From an uncultured Bacteroidales bacterium (lineage in GTDB: Bacteria; Bacteroidota; Bacteroidia; Bacteroidales; UBA932): a DNA stretch of 64,000 nucleotides. The position numbers were made by a program, and so were the translations under genes. Location: NCBI GenBank assembly GCA_949300335.1, contig CASGDV010000123.1, positions 1 through 64,000 on the forward strand, read 5' to 3'. The notes below the pieces were generated by a model that saw only the letters and a list, made by a program, of their open reading frames with translations, had not been told where the DNA came from and did not search any database. Below are positions 27,183-35,647 of this stretch, one piece after another; positions within the stretch are counted from its first letter, which is position 1, and each line of letters opens with the position of its first letter.

Positions 27183-28193
27183 TCAGTTAAAAATCATATC
27201 AAGCAGCATATCGTTTGTCAAGCCAGGAATATATTTCCCGATATCATCACGCGCCAGCCTCAGTGCAAATGACTTGCGGTCAGGTTCCGCACCTTCAAGC
27301 AAAGATGAGAACCTTTCCTCGGGCAGCATGTCCGAAATGCATGCATCCGAAAAATAATCCCCGTTGAAGCAGATTCTCTCTACCTTCCCGCATTTGACGA
27401 CTATGCTTACGGAAATATTGCCGACCCCGGGTATTCTTTTCTCAGAAAGGATATTTCCGGCAAGACTTTTCCCGGATATGAACGATTCGTCAAGATAACC
27501 TTTCTCCAGTTCTTCTATCTCCGCTTCCTGTCTGCGGTCAAGCACTGTCTCCGAATCTGCAAAATAATCCGCAAGCGACTTTTCGAATAATGATATGCCG
27601 ACAGCAGCATTGTCACCTCCATATTTTTCGAGAAAAGGCCTGATATTGGCAACACGGTTTCTCACGGATGCAACTCCGTTGCATTTCAATTTGGACAAAG
27701 ACGGCGTCAAAGCTGATTCCATCATGGTTAAATCACTGTCGAATAACAGCGTTCCATGAACTACACATCTGTCCGGAAGCATCTGGAAGGCATTACCGGA
27801 AACCTTTTTCCCATCTATGAAGATATCGTTCCTGCCGGTTGCTTCGGCCGGAAGGCCCAGACTTCCCAGGAAACCGCACAACTCACCGATGCAATTCCCG
27901 AAAACCTTGTCCGCCCTGGCTCTGTCTGTCACGAATGAAATCATGACGTTGCCATTGTCGGCATAGACACATCCGCCTCCGCTTTTTCTTCGGAAAACCT
28001 TTATGCCGTTCCGCCTGCAGAACTCCATATCCACTTCACTATGGAGGACCTGGTTCCTTCCCGCTATCACAGTCGGGGGCACACGCCAAATGAAAAAGGA
28101 ATCCCCAGCTATATTTTCAGCCACAAATTCCTCCATAGCCAGATAAAACACCAGACTTTCCCGCGGTCTACCAGACAACCTGACAAGCTTCAT
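27183..28193 (-). CDS. lplA: Lipoate-protein ligase A
   Basis: Ligase that activates lipoate with ATP and attaches it to lipoyl domains such as GcvH. Family motifs: VIAGRNQ, RRKSGGGCVYADNGNVMISF, TGRNDIFIDGKKVSGNAFQ with the catalytic lysine, and HGTLLFDSD. The C-terminal accessory domain (about 245-336) is present. 336 residues. It stands directly ahead of gcvT, so lipoylation capacity is co-expressed with the system that needs it. Confidence 0.93.
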   Translation of the reverse strand: MKLVRLSGRPRESLVFYLAMEEFVAENIAGDSFFIWRVPPTVIAGRNQVLHSEVDMEFCRRNGIKVFRRKSGGGCVYADNGNVMISFVTDRARADKVFGNCIGELCGFLGSLGLPAEATGRNDIFIDGKKVSGNAFQMLPDRCVVHGTLLFDSDLTMMESALTPSLSKLKCNGVASVRNRVANIRPFLEKYGGDNAAVGISLFEKSLADYFADSETVLDRRQEAEIEELEKGYLDESFISGKSLAGNILSEKRIPGVGNISVSIVVKCGKVERICFNGDYFSDACISDMLPEERFSSLLEGAEPDRKSFALRLARDDIGKYIPGLTNDMLLDMIFN

Positions 28194-28215
28194 TCCGACG
28201 AAATTTTTACTGTCT

Positions 28216-29313
28216 CTATCTGATCTTCAGATATTCCACCGGTTCTTCCTTGACCTTGTCCAATGGAGCCGACTGGTATTTAACCTTGGCAAAATCAACA
28301 TTCTTGAGGTCGATACACCTTATTGAAGAGTTCCACGCAGTTCTGTAATAATATTCGAGCGAACTCTGGTCAGCCGCGACAGTCCATTGAGTTGCACTTG
28401 GCAAGCCTTCCGGAATTTCCTCCGGTTTATGCTCTACACCTATCGGTATATTGAAATTACTGAGTATCTGGAAGCCTAACATGGCCGTTTCATGTCCGGT
28501 CGCATATTGAGGCGCAGTTGCCTGATAAAATGCAGCCCTCACGAAACGGGAAGGCGGCGTGACGTCTCCCGGTATTCCCAGCATCCCCGCCCCGGCGCCG
28601 AACTGTTTCAGCACAACATCTTCATTCAACTTTGAAGACGGAGCGGAACCAGCATAAAGATTAACATAATTGTTAAGATTCGTCATCTGCCATTCAAAGC
28701 CCGGAGAATTCGTCAGAACGCCAAGCTTGTTTTCATAAATCATAGGCTGACCGTCGATTATTTCCAGTACGACCTGACGTCCTCCCGGTTCGGCAATTCT
28801 CCAGTGTACAGTACCTATGCGTTCATCCAGCGATACTATCCTGACATTGCACAAGGCGCTTTCCATCTCATCGATAGTGGAAAAATTTGCCAGGACCCAT
28901 GATACGAACTGCATGTCGGCCAATGTAGATGATGCTTCCGCAGAATCATAACTTTCATATTTCCCATACCCCGGAAAGAAGAACAGTCCCGCTGCCAGTC
29001 CGGCTTCATTCATGCCGTCAACCATCATCTCGGGCTCTCCTACAGATATTCCCACATAACCGTATTTAGCAGTATACTTGAGTCCGTTCACACCATCAGG
29101 AGTAAACGACGTGAAAACATGTCCCCTCGGAGAGACGACATAAACGCTGTTAAGGACCGAACCTCCCCACTCGGAAGTCCTGGCTACAATCCGGCTTCCG
29201 TCCCTGGCAACAAGGGTTATCCCGGTACATGCCCCTGAATCAAGGGAATGAAGCAAAAACGCTGCGACAAACAATACCACCGGTATCTTCGTCATAATCG
29301 ACATTGATTTCAT
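28216..29313 (-). CDS. Exported Ntn amidase of the choloylglycine hydrolase family
   Basis: Predicted linear amide C-N hydrolase, 365 residues. A signal peptide (1-28) ends right before Cys29 in SGACTGITLVA, so cleavage would expose the N-terminal Cys nucleophile. RTSEWG (Arg), the DGMNEAGLA stretch with Asp and VLTNSPGFEWQ with Asn fit the active-site set. Family members hydrolyse conjugated bile salts, penicillin V or acyl-homoserine lactones; which applies cannot be read here. It lies 22 bases ahead of lplA with a -7 box (minus TATATTTG, 29338-29331), so it may head the gcv transcript. Confidence 0.87.
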   Translation of the reverse strand: MKSMSIMTKIPVVLFVAAFLLHSLDSGACTGITLVARDGSRIVARTSEWGGSVLNSVYVVSPRGHVFTSFTPDGVNGLKYTAKYGYVGISVGEPEMMVDGMNEAGLAAGLFFFPGYGKYESYDSAEASSTLADMQFVSWVLANFSTIDEMESALCNVRIVSLDERIGTVHWRIAEPGGRQVVLEIIDGQPMIYENKLGVLTNSPGFEWQMTNLNNYVNLYAGSAPSSKLNEDVVLKQFGAGAGMLGIPGDVTPPSRFVRAAFYQATAPQYATGHETAMLGFQILSNFNIPIGVEHKPEEIPEGLPSATQWTVAADQSSLEYYYRTAWNSSIRCIDLKNVDFAKVKYQSAPLDKVKEEPVEYLKIR

Positions 29314-29330
29314 AAAGAAAAAATTATATT

Positions 29331-29338
29331 CAAATATA
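29331..29338 (-). promoter_or_regulatory. Probable -7 box of the amidase-lplA-gcv unit
   Basis: Minus TATATTTG, 17 bases before the amidase ATG. No TTTG at 19-21 bases. Divergent from the permease promoter at 29367-29401. Confidence 0.4.
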
Positions 29339-29366
29339 GAAATTTGATTGATATTTTTTCACTTTT

Positions 29367-29401
29367 TTTGCAAAATAAAAAAAGAACAATAGTTATTTTT
29401 G
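29367..29401 (+). promoter_or_regulatory. Permease promoter
   Basis: TTTG (29367-29370), 23 bases, TATTTTTG (29394-29401). Slightly long spacer. The box covers the TTG that would begin the longer reading frame, so the ATG at 29423 is the real start. Confidence 0.55.
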
Positions 29402-29422
29402 CGTGAAATAAAAAAATCGGAA

Positions 29423-30487
29423 ATGAAGAATACAAGAAAGGAGTCGGAAAGGGAACAGATATGGAAAATAACTCTGGTGGTTTTAATTGTCGGCCTGGGT
29501 CTGCTGCTGTTCAAACAGGCCAGGATATTCCTAAGCGGCATTCTGGGCGCATTCACTCTTTTTGTGCTTCTTAGGAGGCATACATACCGTCTTCAGGAAA
29601 AAATCGGCACGACGACCGCAACGAGCATCGTCATAACGGGAGTGGTACTGTTCATCATGATACCGCTTTCCCTGCTGGTATGGTATGTCATCAACCGCAT
29701 ACAGAATGTTGACTGGAGTCCGGAATCGCTTCTCGAGCCGGCACGTCAAGCAATAACACTGATACAGGAAAAGACTGGTTTCGACATTCTTTCAGAAAAA
29801 AGCATCGGATTCATTGCCAGAAACATGACCATGATCGGACACCAGATAATAAACGGCATAGGAGGTTTCATTGCCAATATCCTTGCTTGCATAATTATCC
29901 TCTTCTTCATGCTTAGCGGAGGAAAAACAATGGAAAAATATCTGGCATCGGTACTGCCTTTCAATGAGAAGAACAAGAAAGAAATCGTTGAAAGAGTACA
30001 TATAATGGTAAGGTCGAATGCCATAGGTATTCCCCTTCTGGCTTTGATACAGGGTCTGATTGCATTCATCGGATATCTTGCATTCGGAGTACCCAATGCT
30101 GCCTTGTCAGGAATTCTGACCGGGCTTTGTTCAATGGTGCCCGTAGTGGGAACCATGCTGGTATGGATTCCGATATCAATCTATTTCATGGCTTTGGGGC
30201 TATGGGGGAAAGCCATAGGACTGATAATATTCGGAGCGGTGATAATTTCCCAGAGCGACAACCTCATCCGGTTCATTCTTCAGAAAAAAATGGCGAATAC
30301 GCATCCGCTGATAACGATATTCGGAGTAATTGCAGGCGTACCTATATTCGGCTTCCTCGGAATCATTTTCGGACCGATACTGGTTTCGCTGTTCCTCATG
30401 TTCCTTGACATGTTCCGGAAAGAATATCTTGACGGAGAAACAGGTCCCGGAATCACCAGTCAACCTTCCGACGGCTCAGAGGCATAG
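29423..30487 (+). CDS. AI-2E family transporter (PerM-like)
   Basis: Integral inner-membrane protein of 354 residues with two N-terminal helices (about 15-60), a longer periplasmic or cytosolic loop with IGFIARNMTMIG, and about five further helices. The C-terminal GVPIFGFLGIIFGPILVSLFL run is the family signature. Members export diverse small solutes; autoinducer-2 export is shown only for a few. Monocistronic by layout. Its last 35 bases overlap the 3' end of the convergent arginine deiminase gene. Confidence 0.85.
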   Translation: MKNTRKESEREQIWKITLVVLIVGLGLLLFKQARIFLSGILGAFTLFVLLRRHTYRLQEKIGTTTATSIVITGVVLFIMIPLSLLVWYVINRIQNVDWSPESLLEPARQAITLIQEKTGFDILSEKSIGFIARNMTMIGHQIINGIGGFIANILACIIILFFMLSGGKTMEKYLASVLPFNEKNKKEIVERVHIMVRSNAIGIPLLALIQGLIAFIGYLAFGVPNAALSGILTGLCSMVPVVGTMLVWIPISIYFMALGLWGKAIGLIIFGAVIISQSDNLIRFILQKKMANTHPLITIFGVIAGVPIFGFLGIIFGPILVSLFLMFLDMFRKEYLDGETGPGITSQPSDGSEA

Positions 30488-31715
30488 TCATGCACCTGGC
30501 TCCTCCACCGCCGCGTGGCAGTTCAGAACCCTCAATCGTAACAACACACCTCCGGTAGTCATCTGTCTTCCTGCCGCCTTTCATGATTTCTTCCGCCGAT
30601 ATCACAGCATAGCCGGCCCGGTCAAGCTGTTCCAGGGTATGGACATTCCTTGCATATGAAATAACTTTGCCGGGAGCGAATGCAAAGAAGTTGGCACCGC
30701 TGTGCCATTGCTCCCTTTCCTGGTCCCATTCATCGTTACCGCCGCAAATGACAGGTTCAAGGTCAATTCCGAGATTTCTCAGTGCGGACAATATGTCCGG
30801 AACACTTCTGATGGACGTGACATTTCCGTTATCCAGAGTAATATGTATCGTCTGAAACTGCCTGTTATCCAGAATCAAAGGCTTGAAAATCATGCAGCTG
30901 TCAACATCGAGCATGGTAAATGCCATATCCAGATGTATGAATGATTCCGGAGTGGAAGGCAGTTGCTGTACTATTATATGTTTCTTTCCGCCGCATGTAT
31001 TCTTCAGATGGTCCACAAGAAAATCTATGCCTTGGGTACTCGTCCTAACCCCGTTTCCTACGAGGAGAATGTCGTCCCTGATGACCAGTATGTCTCCGCC
31101 TTCCATCATCACAGCAGAATCGGACGGTTGGAAATCGTTAGCGTCCAACACTTTGCAGTCAAATTCACCGCTTTTTGCATATATGGCGTTCATGATAAAG
31201 GATTCCCTCATCCTGACACGGTTCGCCATCCTGCATATCAAGGCGGCATTGCCCATGGTAACGGCTGCATCCCTCATGAAATAGAAGTTGTACAGCGGAT
31301 ACAATGCATAATATTCATTCTTCACAAACGATGTAAGGGAATTTATCCTGGCAGGGAGTCCTTCCACAAGCACCCGTGCGAGTGCGGCGGAGTCCATGTC
31401 AAGAAGATCCATATAATATTCCGTAGCATTTTCTGCCACACATATCCTCTGCAGCAGTCTGGTCCTCGCTTCGCGTCTGTCCAGCACCTTGCACAGCAGA
31501 TCCTTCATATGATATACTTTGCTCACTCCTGACAGGACGGATGCCAGCTGTTCATATTCCTTGCGTGCAATCGACAGATTCAATATATCGCTGTACAAAG
31601 CACGCTGTACATTCCGGGGAGTCATATTTTCCACTTCCGGTCCGGGTTCATGAAGTATGACGGCCTCAAGTTTTCCTATTTCTGAATTGACCTCTATTTT
31701 CAATCCGGATTCCAT
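30453..31715 (-). CDS. arcA: Arginine deiminase
   Basis: Guanidino-modifying enzyme that converts arginine to citrulline and ammonia. Signature blocks are intact: FMRDAAVTMGN, MMEGGDILVI, the FIHLDMAFTMLD His/Asp site and the catalytic Cys408 in GGGGARCMTMP. 420 residues is the usual size. No ornithine carbamoyltransferase, carbamate kinase or antiporter gene is adjacent, so the rest of the pathway must lie elsewhere or be absent. The 3' end overlaps the permease gene by 35 bases. Confidence 0.93.
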   Translation of the reverse strand: MESGLKIEVNSEIGKLEAVILHEPGPEVENMTPRNVQRALYSDILNLSIARKEYEQLASVLSGVSKVYHMKDLLCKVLDRREARTRLLQRICVAENATEYYMDLLDMDSAALARVLVEGLPARINSLTSFVKNEYYALYPLYNFYFMRDAAVTMGNAALICRMANRVRMRESFIMNAIYAKSGEFDCKVLDANDFQPSDSAVMMEGGDILVIRDDILLVGNGVRTSTQGIDFLVDHLKNTCGGKKHIIVQQLPSTPESFIHLDMAFTMLDVDSCMIFKPLILDNRQFQTIHITLDNGNVTSIRSVPDILSALRNLGIDLEPVICGGNDEWDQEREQWHSGANFFAFAPGKVISYARNVHTLEQLDRAGYAVISAEEIMKGGRKTDDYRRCVVTIEGSELPRGGGGARCMTMPLSRRKVDW

Positions 31716-31776
31716 AAAAAAGATATTTATTTGAGTGCAATATAAGAAAATATCATCATGAAAGAAAATTAATGAC

Positions 31777-31784
31777 TATATTTG
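31777..31784 (+). promoter_or_regulatory. Probable -7 box for the small-gene pair
   Basis: TATATTTG, 23 bases before the ATG at 31808. It lies inside the longer reading frame that opens at 31772, which rules out that start. Confidence 0.5.
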
Positions 31785-31807
31785 AAGTTGTTTTAATTGT
31801 ATTTCCC

Positions 31808-32146
31808 ATGAAGATTAATGCCGAATACTCGGGAACCGACGCAGGAAAAATCTGGGATATTGTCGTCGGATATGTAAACAGGAACCGTTCGTTCAAGTCG
31901 GTTACCGGTATCGAATATGAAGCGGAGTTTGTAGGCAGCTGCATATACTTCATCGGAGGCACTCCAGGAACAAAGAGGGCGGAAAAGGGAGAATACCTTA
32001 CAAGGAAAAACTTCATTTATGCATATGAGAGAATCATGGGCCTTGCCTATATTGACACCTCAACGGTAAAGCCTCTCTTTAAAAGGCAGCAGACACCGTT
32101 CATAGGTCTCCTGCTGTCATCGGGAATACTTTCCAGAGAAGAATAA
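31808..32146 (+). CDS. Small conserved-looking protein, unknown function
   Basis: 112 residues starting at MKINAEYSG. No signal peptide or membrane segment, so probably cytosolic. It is basic in the second half (RKNFIYAYERIMG, KPLFKRQQTPF) and contains a GGTPGTKR turn. I do not recognise a family. A -7 box lies just upstream and a second small gene follows after 11 bases, so the two form a likely pair. Confidence 0.65.
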   Translation: MKINAEYSGTDAGKIWDIVVGYVNRNRSFKSVTGIEYEAEFVGSCIYFIGGTPGTKRAEKGEYLTRKNFIYAYERIMGLAYIDTSTVKPLFKRQQTPFIGLLLSSGILSREE

Positions 32147-32157
32147 TTTTCTATGAT

Positions 32158-32532
32158 ATGAAACGTAAAATAATAACAATTTCAGTTCTGGTACTGACTT
32201 TGGCGCTTGCTGCCTTCATTTATTTCAAGTTTTTCTTCGTGTTCGGGGAAGGCGTCAAGGCCGGAGAGCTGAACTTCGTAGTATATAAGGGATATATTTT
32301 CAAGACATATGAAGGCAAGGCAATTCAGGCCGGTTTCGATGCGAGAAACAGGAATCTAGGATCAATCCAGTCATATGAATTTGAATTTTCCATCACGGAC
32401 AAGGAAGTGGCGGACTCTCTGATGAGATGCAGCGGGAAACATGTAGAACTCCATTACAAGGAATATCTCGGGACTCTTCCATGGAGAGGCATGCAGAAAT
32501 TCGTGGTGGACAGGATAATCAACGTGAATTAG
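32158..32532 (+). CDS. Small membrane-anchored protein, unknown function
   Basis: 124 residues: one N-terminal hydrophobic helix (about 4-28) with a short basic start, then a predicted extracytoplasmic beta-rich domain with FGEGVKAGELNF, GYIFKTYEGK and a Tyr/Trp-rich tail. Similar proteins occur across Bacteroidales and are, from memory, sometimes mislabelled as 6-phosphogluconate dehydrogenase; nothing here supports that activity. It follows the previous small gene by 11 bases and precedes the peptidase by 55. Confidence 0.7.
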   Translation: MKRKIITISVLVLTLALAAFIYFKFFFVFGEGVKAGELNFVVYKGYIFKTYEGKAIQAGFDARNRNLGSIQSYEFEFSITDKEVADSLMRCSGKHVELHYKEYLGTLPWRGMQKFVVDRIINVN

Positions 32533-32582
32533 GATTCATGGGACCGCAAATGAAAATTTTCCATTAAGTCTTAAAAATTTTG

Positions 32583-32591
32583 ATGGCATGA
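32583..32591 (+). other. Two-codon mini-ORF overlapping the peptidase start
   Basis: ATG-GCA-TGA, whose stop overlaps the peptidase ATG (ATGA). The same arrangement, within a shared AAAATTTTGATGGnATG context, recurs before the serine deaminase gene. Possible reinitiation device; function unproven. Confidence 0.35.
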
Positions 32592-34618
32592 ACAAAACAT
32601 TTCTGCTGCCTGTTGCAATATTCATTTCATTACAGGCACTCGCACAGCCCGGTACAATAGGAAAAAAAGAGGCATCGGCATCCGGTCTGAAAATGCTGAC
32701 AATGGAAGAAGCCGTATATTCGAGAAAAGCCTTTCCGGAAAGTTTCCGCTGCTCATGGCTAAACGACAGCCTGCTTTTCACTCCGTCAGGAAGCATGACT
32801 CCGTGCCTGATGGATCCGCTTTCCGGCAGCAGCCGGGACTATGTCCGCATGAATAGCGACATAAAGCCGGATTTTCCCGAGAATGCCGAAAACGTGACAT
32901 ATAACGGGAACGGGTGGTACGCCTATACGGCAGGCAACTGCCTTTACGTTTCCGACATACATGGCAATTCCGTTCCAGTAGCCGGAGATGAAAATACGGA
33001 CATCGTATACGGGCAATATGTCAGCCGGAATGAATTCGGAATCAATTCGGGGATATTCTGGTCTCCAGACGGAAAGAAAATTGCATTTTACAGAAAAGAC
33101 AATTCCCTTGTTGGTTCTTTCCCCCTTCTGGACATCGGATCGAGAACCGGAACGCTGAGAGAGATCAAATACCCGATGGCAGGAATGTCTTCTGAAAACG
33201 TCCGGGTCGGAATTTACGATCTTTCATCCAATGCCACCGTATACGTCGAGGCAGATGACTTCGGTTATGACCAGTATCTGACCAATGTGAGCTGGTCACC
33301 TGACGGCGGAAAGATATTTATCCAGGTCCTGTCAAGGAGCCAGAAGGAGATGAATCTGAATATGTATGACGGCAGATCGGGAAAATATATAAAGACCATA
33401 CTGAGTGAAAAGAACACGAAATATGTCGAGCCTCTGGATCCGGTCATTTTCCTTGAGGGAAGCGACGATACCTTTATTTACCGCACCAACAACAGGGACG
33501 GTTTCAGGAATCTTTATCTCTGCGATACGGAAGGAAATATCAGAAGACTCACCGATGTGGATGCCGACGTCGAATATATAGCAAATGACGGGAAATACGT
33601 ATATTATACTTCAGCGGAAGTTTCCCCGATTGAAAACCATCTATTCAGAATCGGCTGCAGAAAAGGAAAGGCAGAACGGCTCACTTCGGAAGAGGGATGG
33701 CATACCGTGAACATGAGCAAAGACTGCAGATGGTTCATAGACAGATATTCGAGTCTGTGCAACCCGGGAACCGTGTCTGTAAAATCGACTGACGGGAAAC
33801 ACTCCAGAACACTATTCGAATCAAAGGACCCGTCAAAGGAATATGCTTTTACGGAAGTTTGCCTCGGAAAGGTCAGAAGTGCAGACGGGAAATATGACAA
33901 CTATTACAGACTTATCAAGCCAAAGGATTTCGATCCGGGGAAGAAATACCCGGTCATATTGTATGTATACGGAGGCCCCCATTCACAGCTTGTAAGAAAT
34001 ACTTGGCTCGCCGAAATAAGGATGTGGGAGATGCTGATGGCACAGAAAGGCTATATAGTGTATGTACAGGACAACAGGGGAACGCAGAACCGGGGTCTGG
34101 AATTCGAGCAGGTCATACACGGGAACTGCGGCCAGGCGGAAATGCAGGATCAGATGAAAGGTATAGAAATGCTGTGCAGCCTTCCGTACGTCGACAAGGA
34201 CAGAATAGGTGTACACGGATGGAGCTACGGAGGTTTCATGACAATATCCCTGATTACCAACTACCCGAACATATTCAAGGTAGCCGTAGCAGGCGGCCCT
34301 GTCATAGACTGGAAATGGTATGAAGTGATGTATGGTGAACGCTATATGGACAATCCGGAAGTAAACAAGGAAGGATATGAAAGGGTCAGCCTGATGAACA
34401 AGGCCAAGGATCTGAAAGGAAAACTGCTGATATGCCAGGGAGCCGTAGACAATGTTGTTGTATGGGAACACAGTCTGAGTTTCATCCAGCAATGTATCGA
34501 CAACAATGTCCAGGTGGATTATTTCCCTTATCCTGTCGCAGAGCACAATGTCATGGGAAAGAACCGTATACACCTTATGGACAAGGTTACGGCATATTTT
34601 GAAGAATACCTCAAATAA
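32588..34618 (+). CDS. Exported dipeptidyl-peptidase IV-like serine peptidase (S9B)
   Basis: Periplasmic or surface prolyl-type peptidase, 676 residues. A signal peptide (about 1-19, ending ALAQ) is followed by a beta-propeller (about 60-420, with repeated WSPDG strands) and an alpha/beta hydrolase domain. The triad is visible: Ser546 in GWSYGGF, Asp621 in GAVDNVV, His653 in AEHNVMG. DPP-IV-type enzymes remove X-Pro or X-Ala dipeptides; it is somewhat shorter than the usual 720-740 residues. It fits a cell that ferments amino acids. Confidence 0.9.
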   Translation: MNKTFLLPVAIFISLQALAQPGTIGKKEASASGLKMLTMEEAVYSRKAFPESFRCSWLNDSLLFTPSGSMTPCLMDPLSGSSRDYVRMNSDIKPDFPENAENVTYNGNGWYAYTAGNCLYVSDIHGNSVPVAGDENTDIVYGQYVSRNEFGINSGIFWSPDGKKIAFYRKDNSLVGSFPLLDIGSRTGTLREIKYPMAGMSSENVRVGIYDLSSNATVYVEADDFGYDQYLTNVSWSPDGGKIFIQVLSRSQKEMNLNMYDGRSGKYIKTILSEKNTKYVEPLDPVIFLEGSDDTFIYRTNNRDGFRNLYLCDTEGNIRRLTDVDADVEYIANDGKYVYYTSAEVSPIENHLFRIGCRKGKAERLTSEEGWHTVNMSKDCRWFIDRYSSLCNPGTVSVKSTDGKHSRTLFESKDPSKEYAFTEVCLGKVRSADGKYDNYYRLIKPKDFDPGKKYPVILYVYGGPHSQLVRNTWLAEIRMWEMLMAQKGYIVYVQDNRGTQNRGLEFEQVIHGNCGQAEMQDQMKGIEMLCSLPYVDKDRIGVHGWSYGGFMTISLITNYPNIFKVAVAGGPVIDWKWYEVMYGERYMDNPEVNKEGYERVSLMNKAKDLKGKLLICQGAVDNVVVWEHSLSFIQQCIDNNVQVDYFPYPVAEHNVMGKNRIHLMDKVTAYFEEYLK

Positions 34619-34630
34619 TTTAATTTGATA

Positions 34631-35599
34631 ATGGACAAATTCAGAGTCGGAATTTTAGGTGCCGGGCATATCGCGGAGAAGATGGCTTACACACTGAACC
34701 GCATGGATGATGCGATGGCTTATGCCGTAGCTTCACGGGACAGGAGCAAGGCGGAGGCATTCGCTTCAGCATATGGAATACCTGTCTCATACGGAAGCTA
34801 TGAAGCCCTTGCGGAAAATCCGGATGTAGATATGATATATGTGGCAACACCTCACTCCTTACATTATGAACATGTAAGACTTTGCCTTGAACATGGCAAG
34901 GCGGTTTTATGCGAAAAATCATTCATGATGGATTCGGCACAGACTGAAAAGGTGTTGGAAATTTCTGAAAAGAACGGTATTTTCCTTGCCGAAGCCATAT
35001 GGACAAGATACATGCCGTCCAGATGGATACTGAAAGATATTGTTGACAGCGGCATTATAGGGAAGCCATCGATGCTGACGGCAAATCTCGCATATCCTGT
35101 CAGTCATAAGGAACGTATCAGCAATCCTGCCCTGGGAGGAGGAGCCTTGCTGGATCTGGGAGTCTACTGCATAAATTTCGCTCTAATGAATTTCGGTGAT
35201 GACATAGACACGATTTCATCATGCTGTATAAAGGGAGATACCGGAGTGGACCTTCAGGAAAGCATTACCTTCTGTTACAACGATAGAAGGATGGCGCAGA
35301 TGACGGCATCCGTGCTTTGTTCCAATGAAAGAGGCGGCGTGATATCCGGAGATGCCGGATATGTCGTTACAGACAACATTAACAATCCAGCCGGATTCGA
35401 CATATATAAGGGAAAAGGGGAATTTGTAAAAAGCGTCAGCGTACCTGACCAGATAACCGGATTCGAATATCAGATCAGAGCCTGCAAGAATGCCATTTCG
35501 AACGGAAGATATGAAGTTTCTGAAATGCCTCATTCCGAAATCCTGAAGGTAATGCATATCATGGACAGCCTGCGGAAAGAATGGGGAATTTGTTTCTAG
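34631..35599 (+). CDS. Gfo/Idh/MocA family oxidoreductase
   Basis: NAD(P)-dependent sugar-type oxidoreductase of 322 residues. An N-terminal Rossmann GILGAGHIAEKMA (8-20), YVATPHSLHYEH and the EKSFM motif (EKP variant with the conserved Lys) are seen, then the C-terminal beta-sheet domain with GGGALLDLGVYCINFA. Closest in style to trans-1,2-dihydrobenzene-1,2-diol or 1,5-anhydrofructose reductase-like members; the substrate is unknown. ATG 34631 is chosen over TTG 34625. It follows the peptidase by 12 bases. Confidence 0.85.
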   Translation: MDKFRVGILGAGHIAEKMAYTLNRMDDAMAYAVASRDRSKAEAFASAYGIPVSYGSYEALAENPDVDMIYVATPHSLHYEHVRLCLEHGKAVLCEKSFMMDSAQTEKVLEISEKNGIFLAEAIWTRYMPSRWILKDIVDSGIIGKPSMLTANLAYPVSHKERISNPALGGGALLDLGVYCINFALMNFGDDIDTISSCCIKGDTGVDLQESITFCYNDRRMAQMTASVLCSNERGGVISGDAGYVVTDNINNPAGFDIYKGKGEFVKSVSVPDQITGFEYQIRACKNAISNGRYEVSEMPHSEILKVMHIMDSLRKEWGICF

Positions 35600-35638
35600 C
35601 ATCCGCTCCGCTATTTTTTACAAAGAATTAAAATTTTG

Positions 35639-35647
35639 ATGGAATGA
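35639..35647 (+). other. Two-codon mini-ORF overlapping the sdaA start
   Basis: ATG-GAA-TGA with its stop overlapping the sdaA ATG, in the same AAAATTTTGATGGnATG context as before the peptidase gene (32583-32591). Confidence 0.35.

Noticed and set aside
27177..27260. Possible glycine riboswitch before gcvT
   Set aside because: Only 6 bases separate lplA and gcvT, and the amidase leader upstream is too short (about 15 bases after the -7 box) to hold one.
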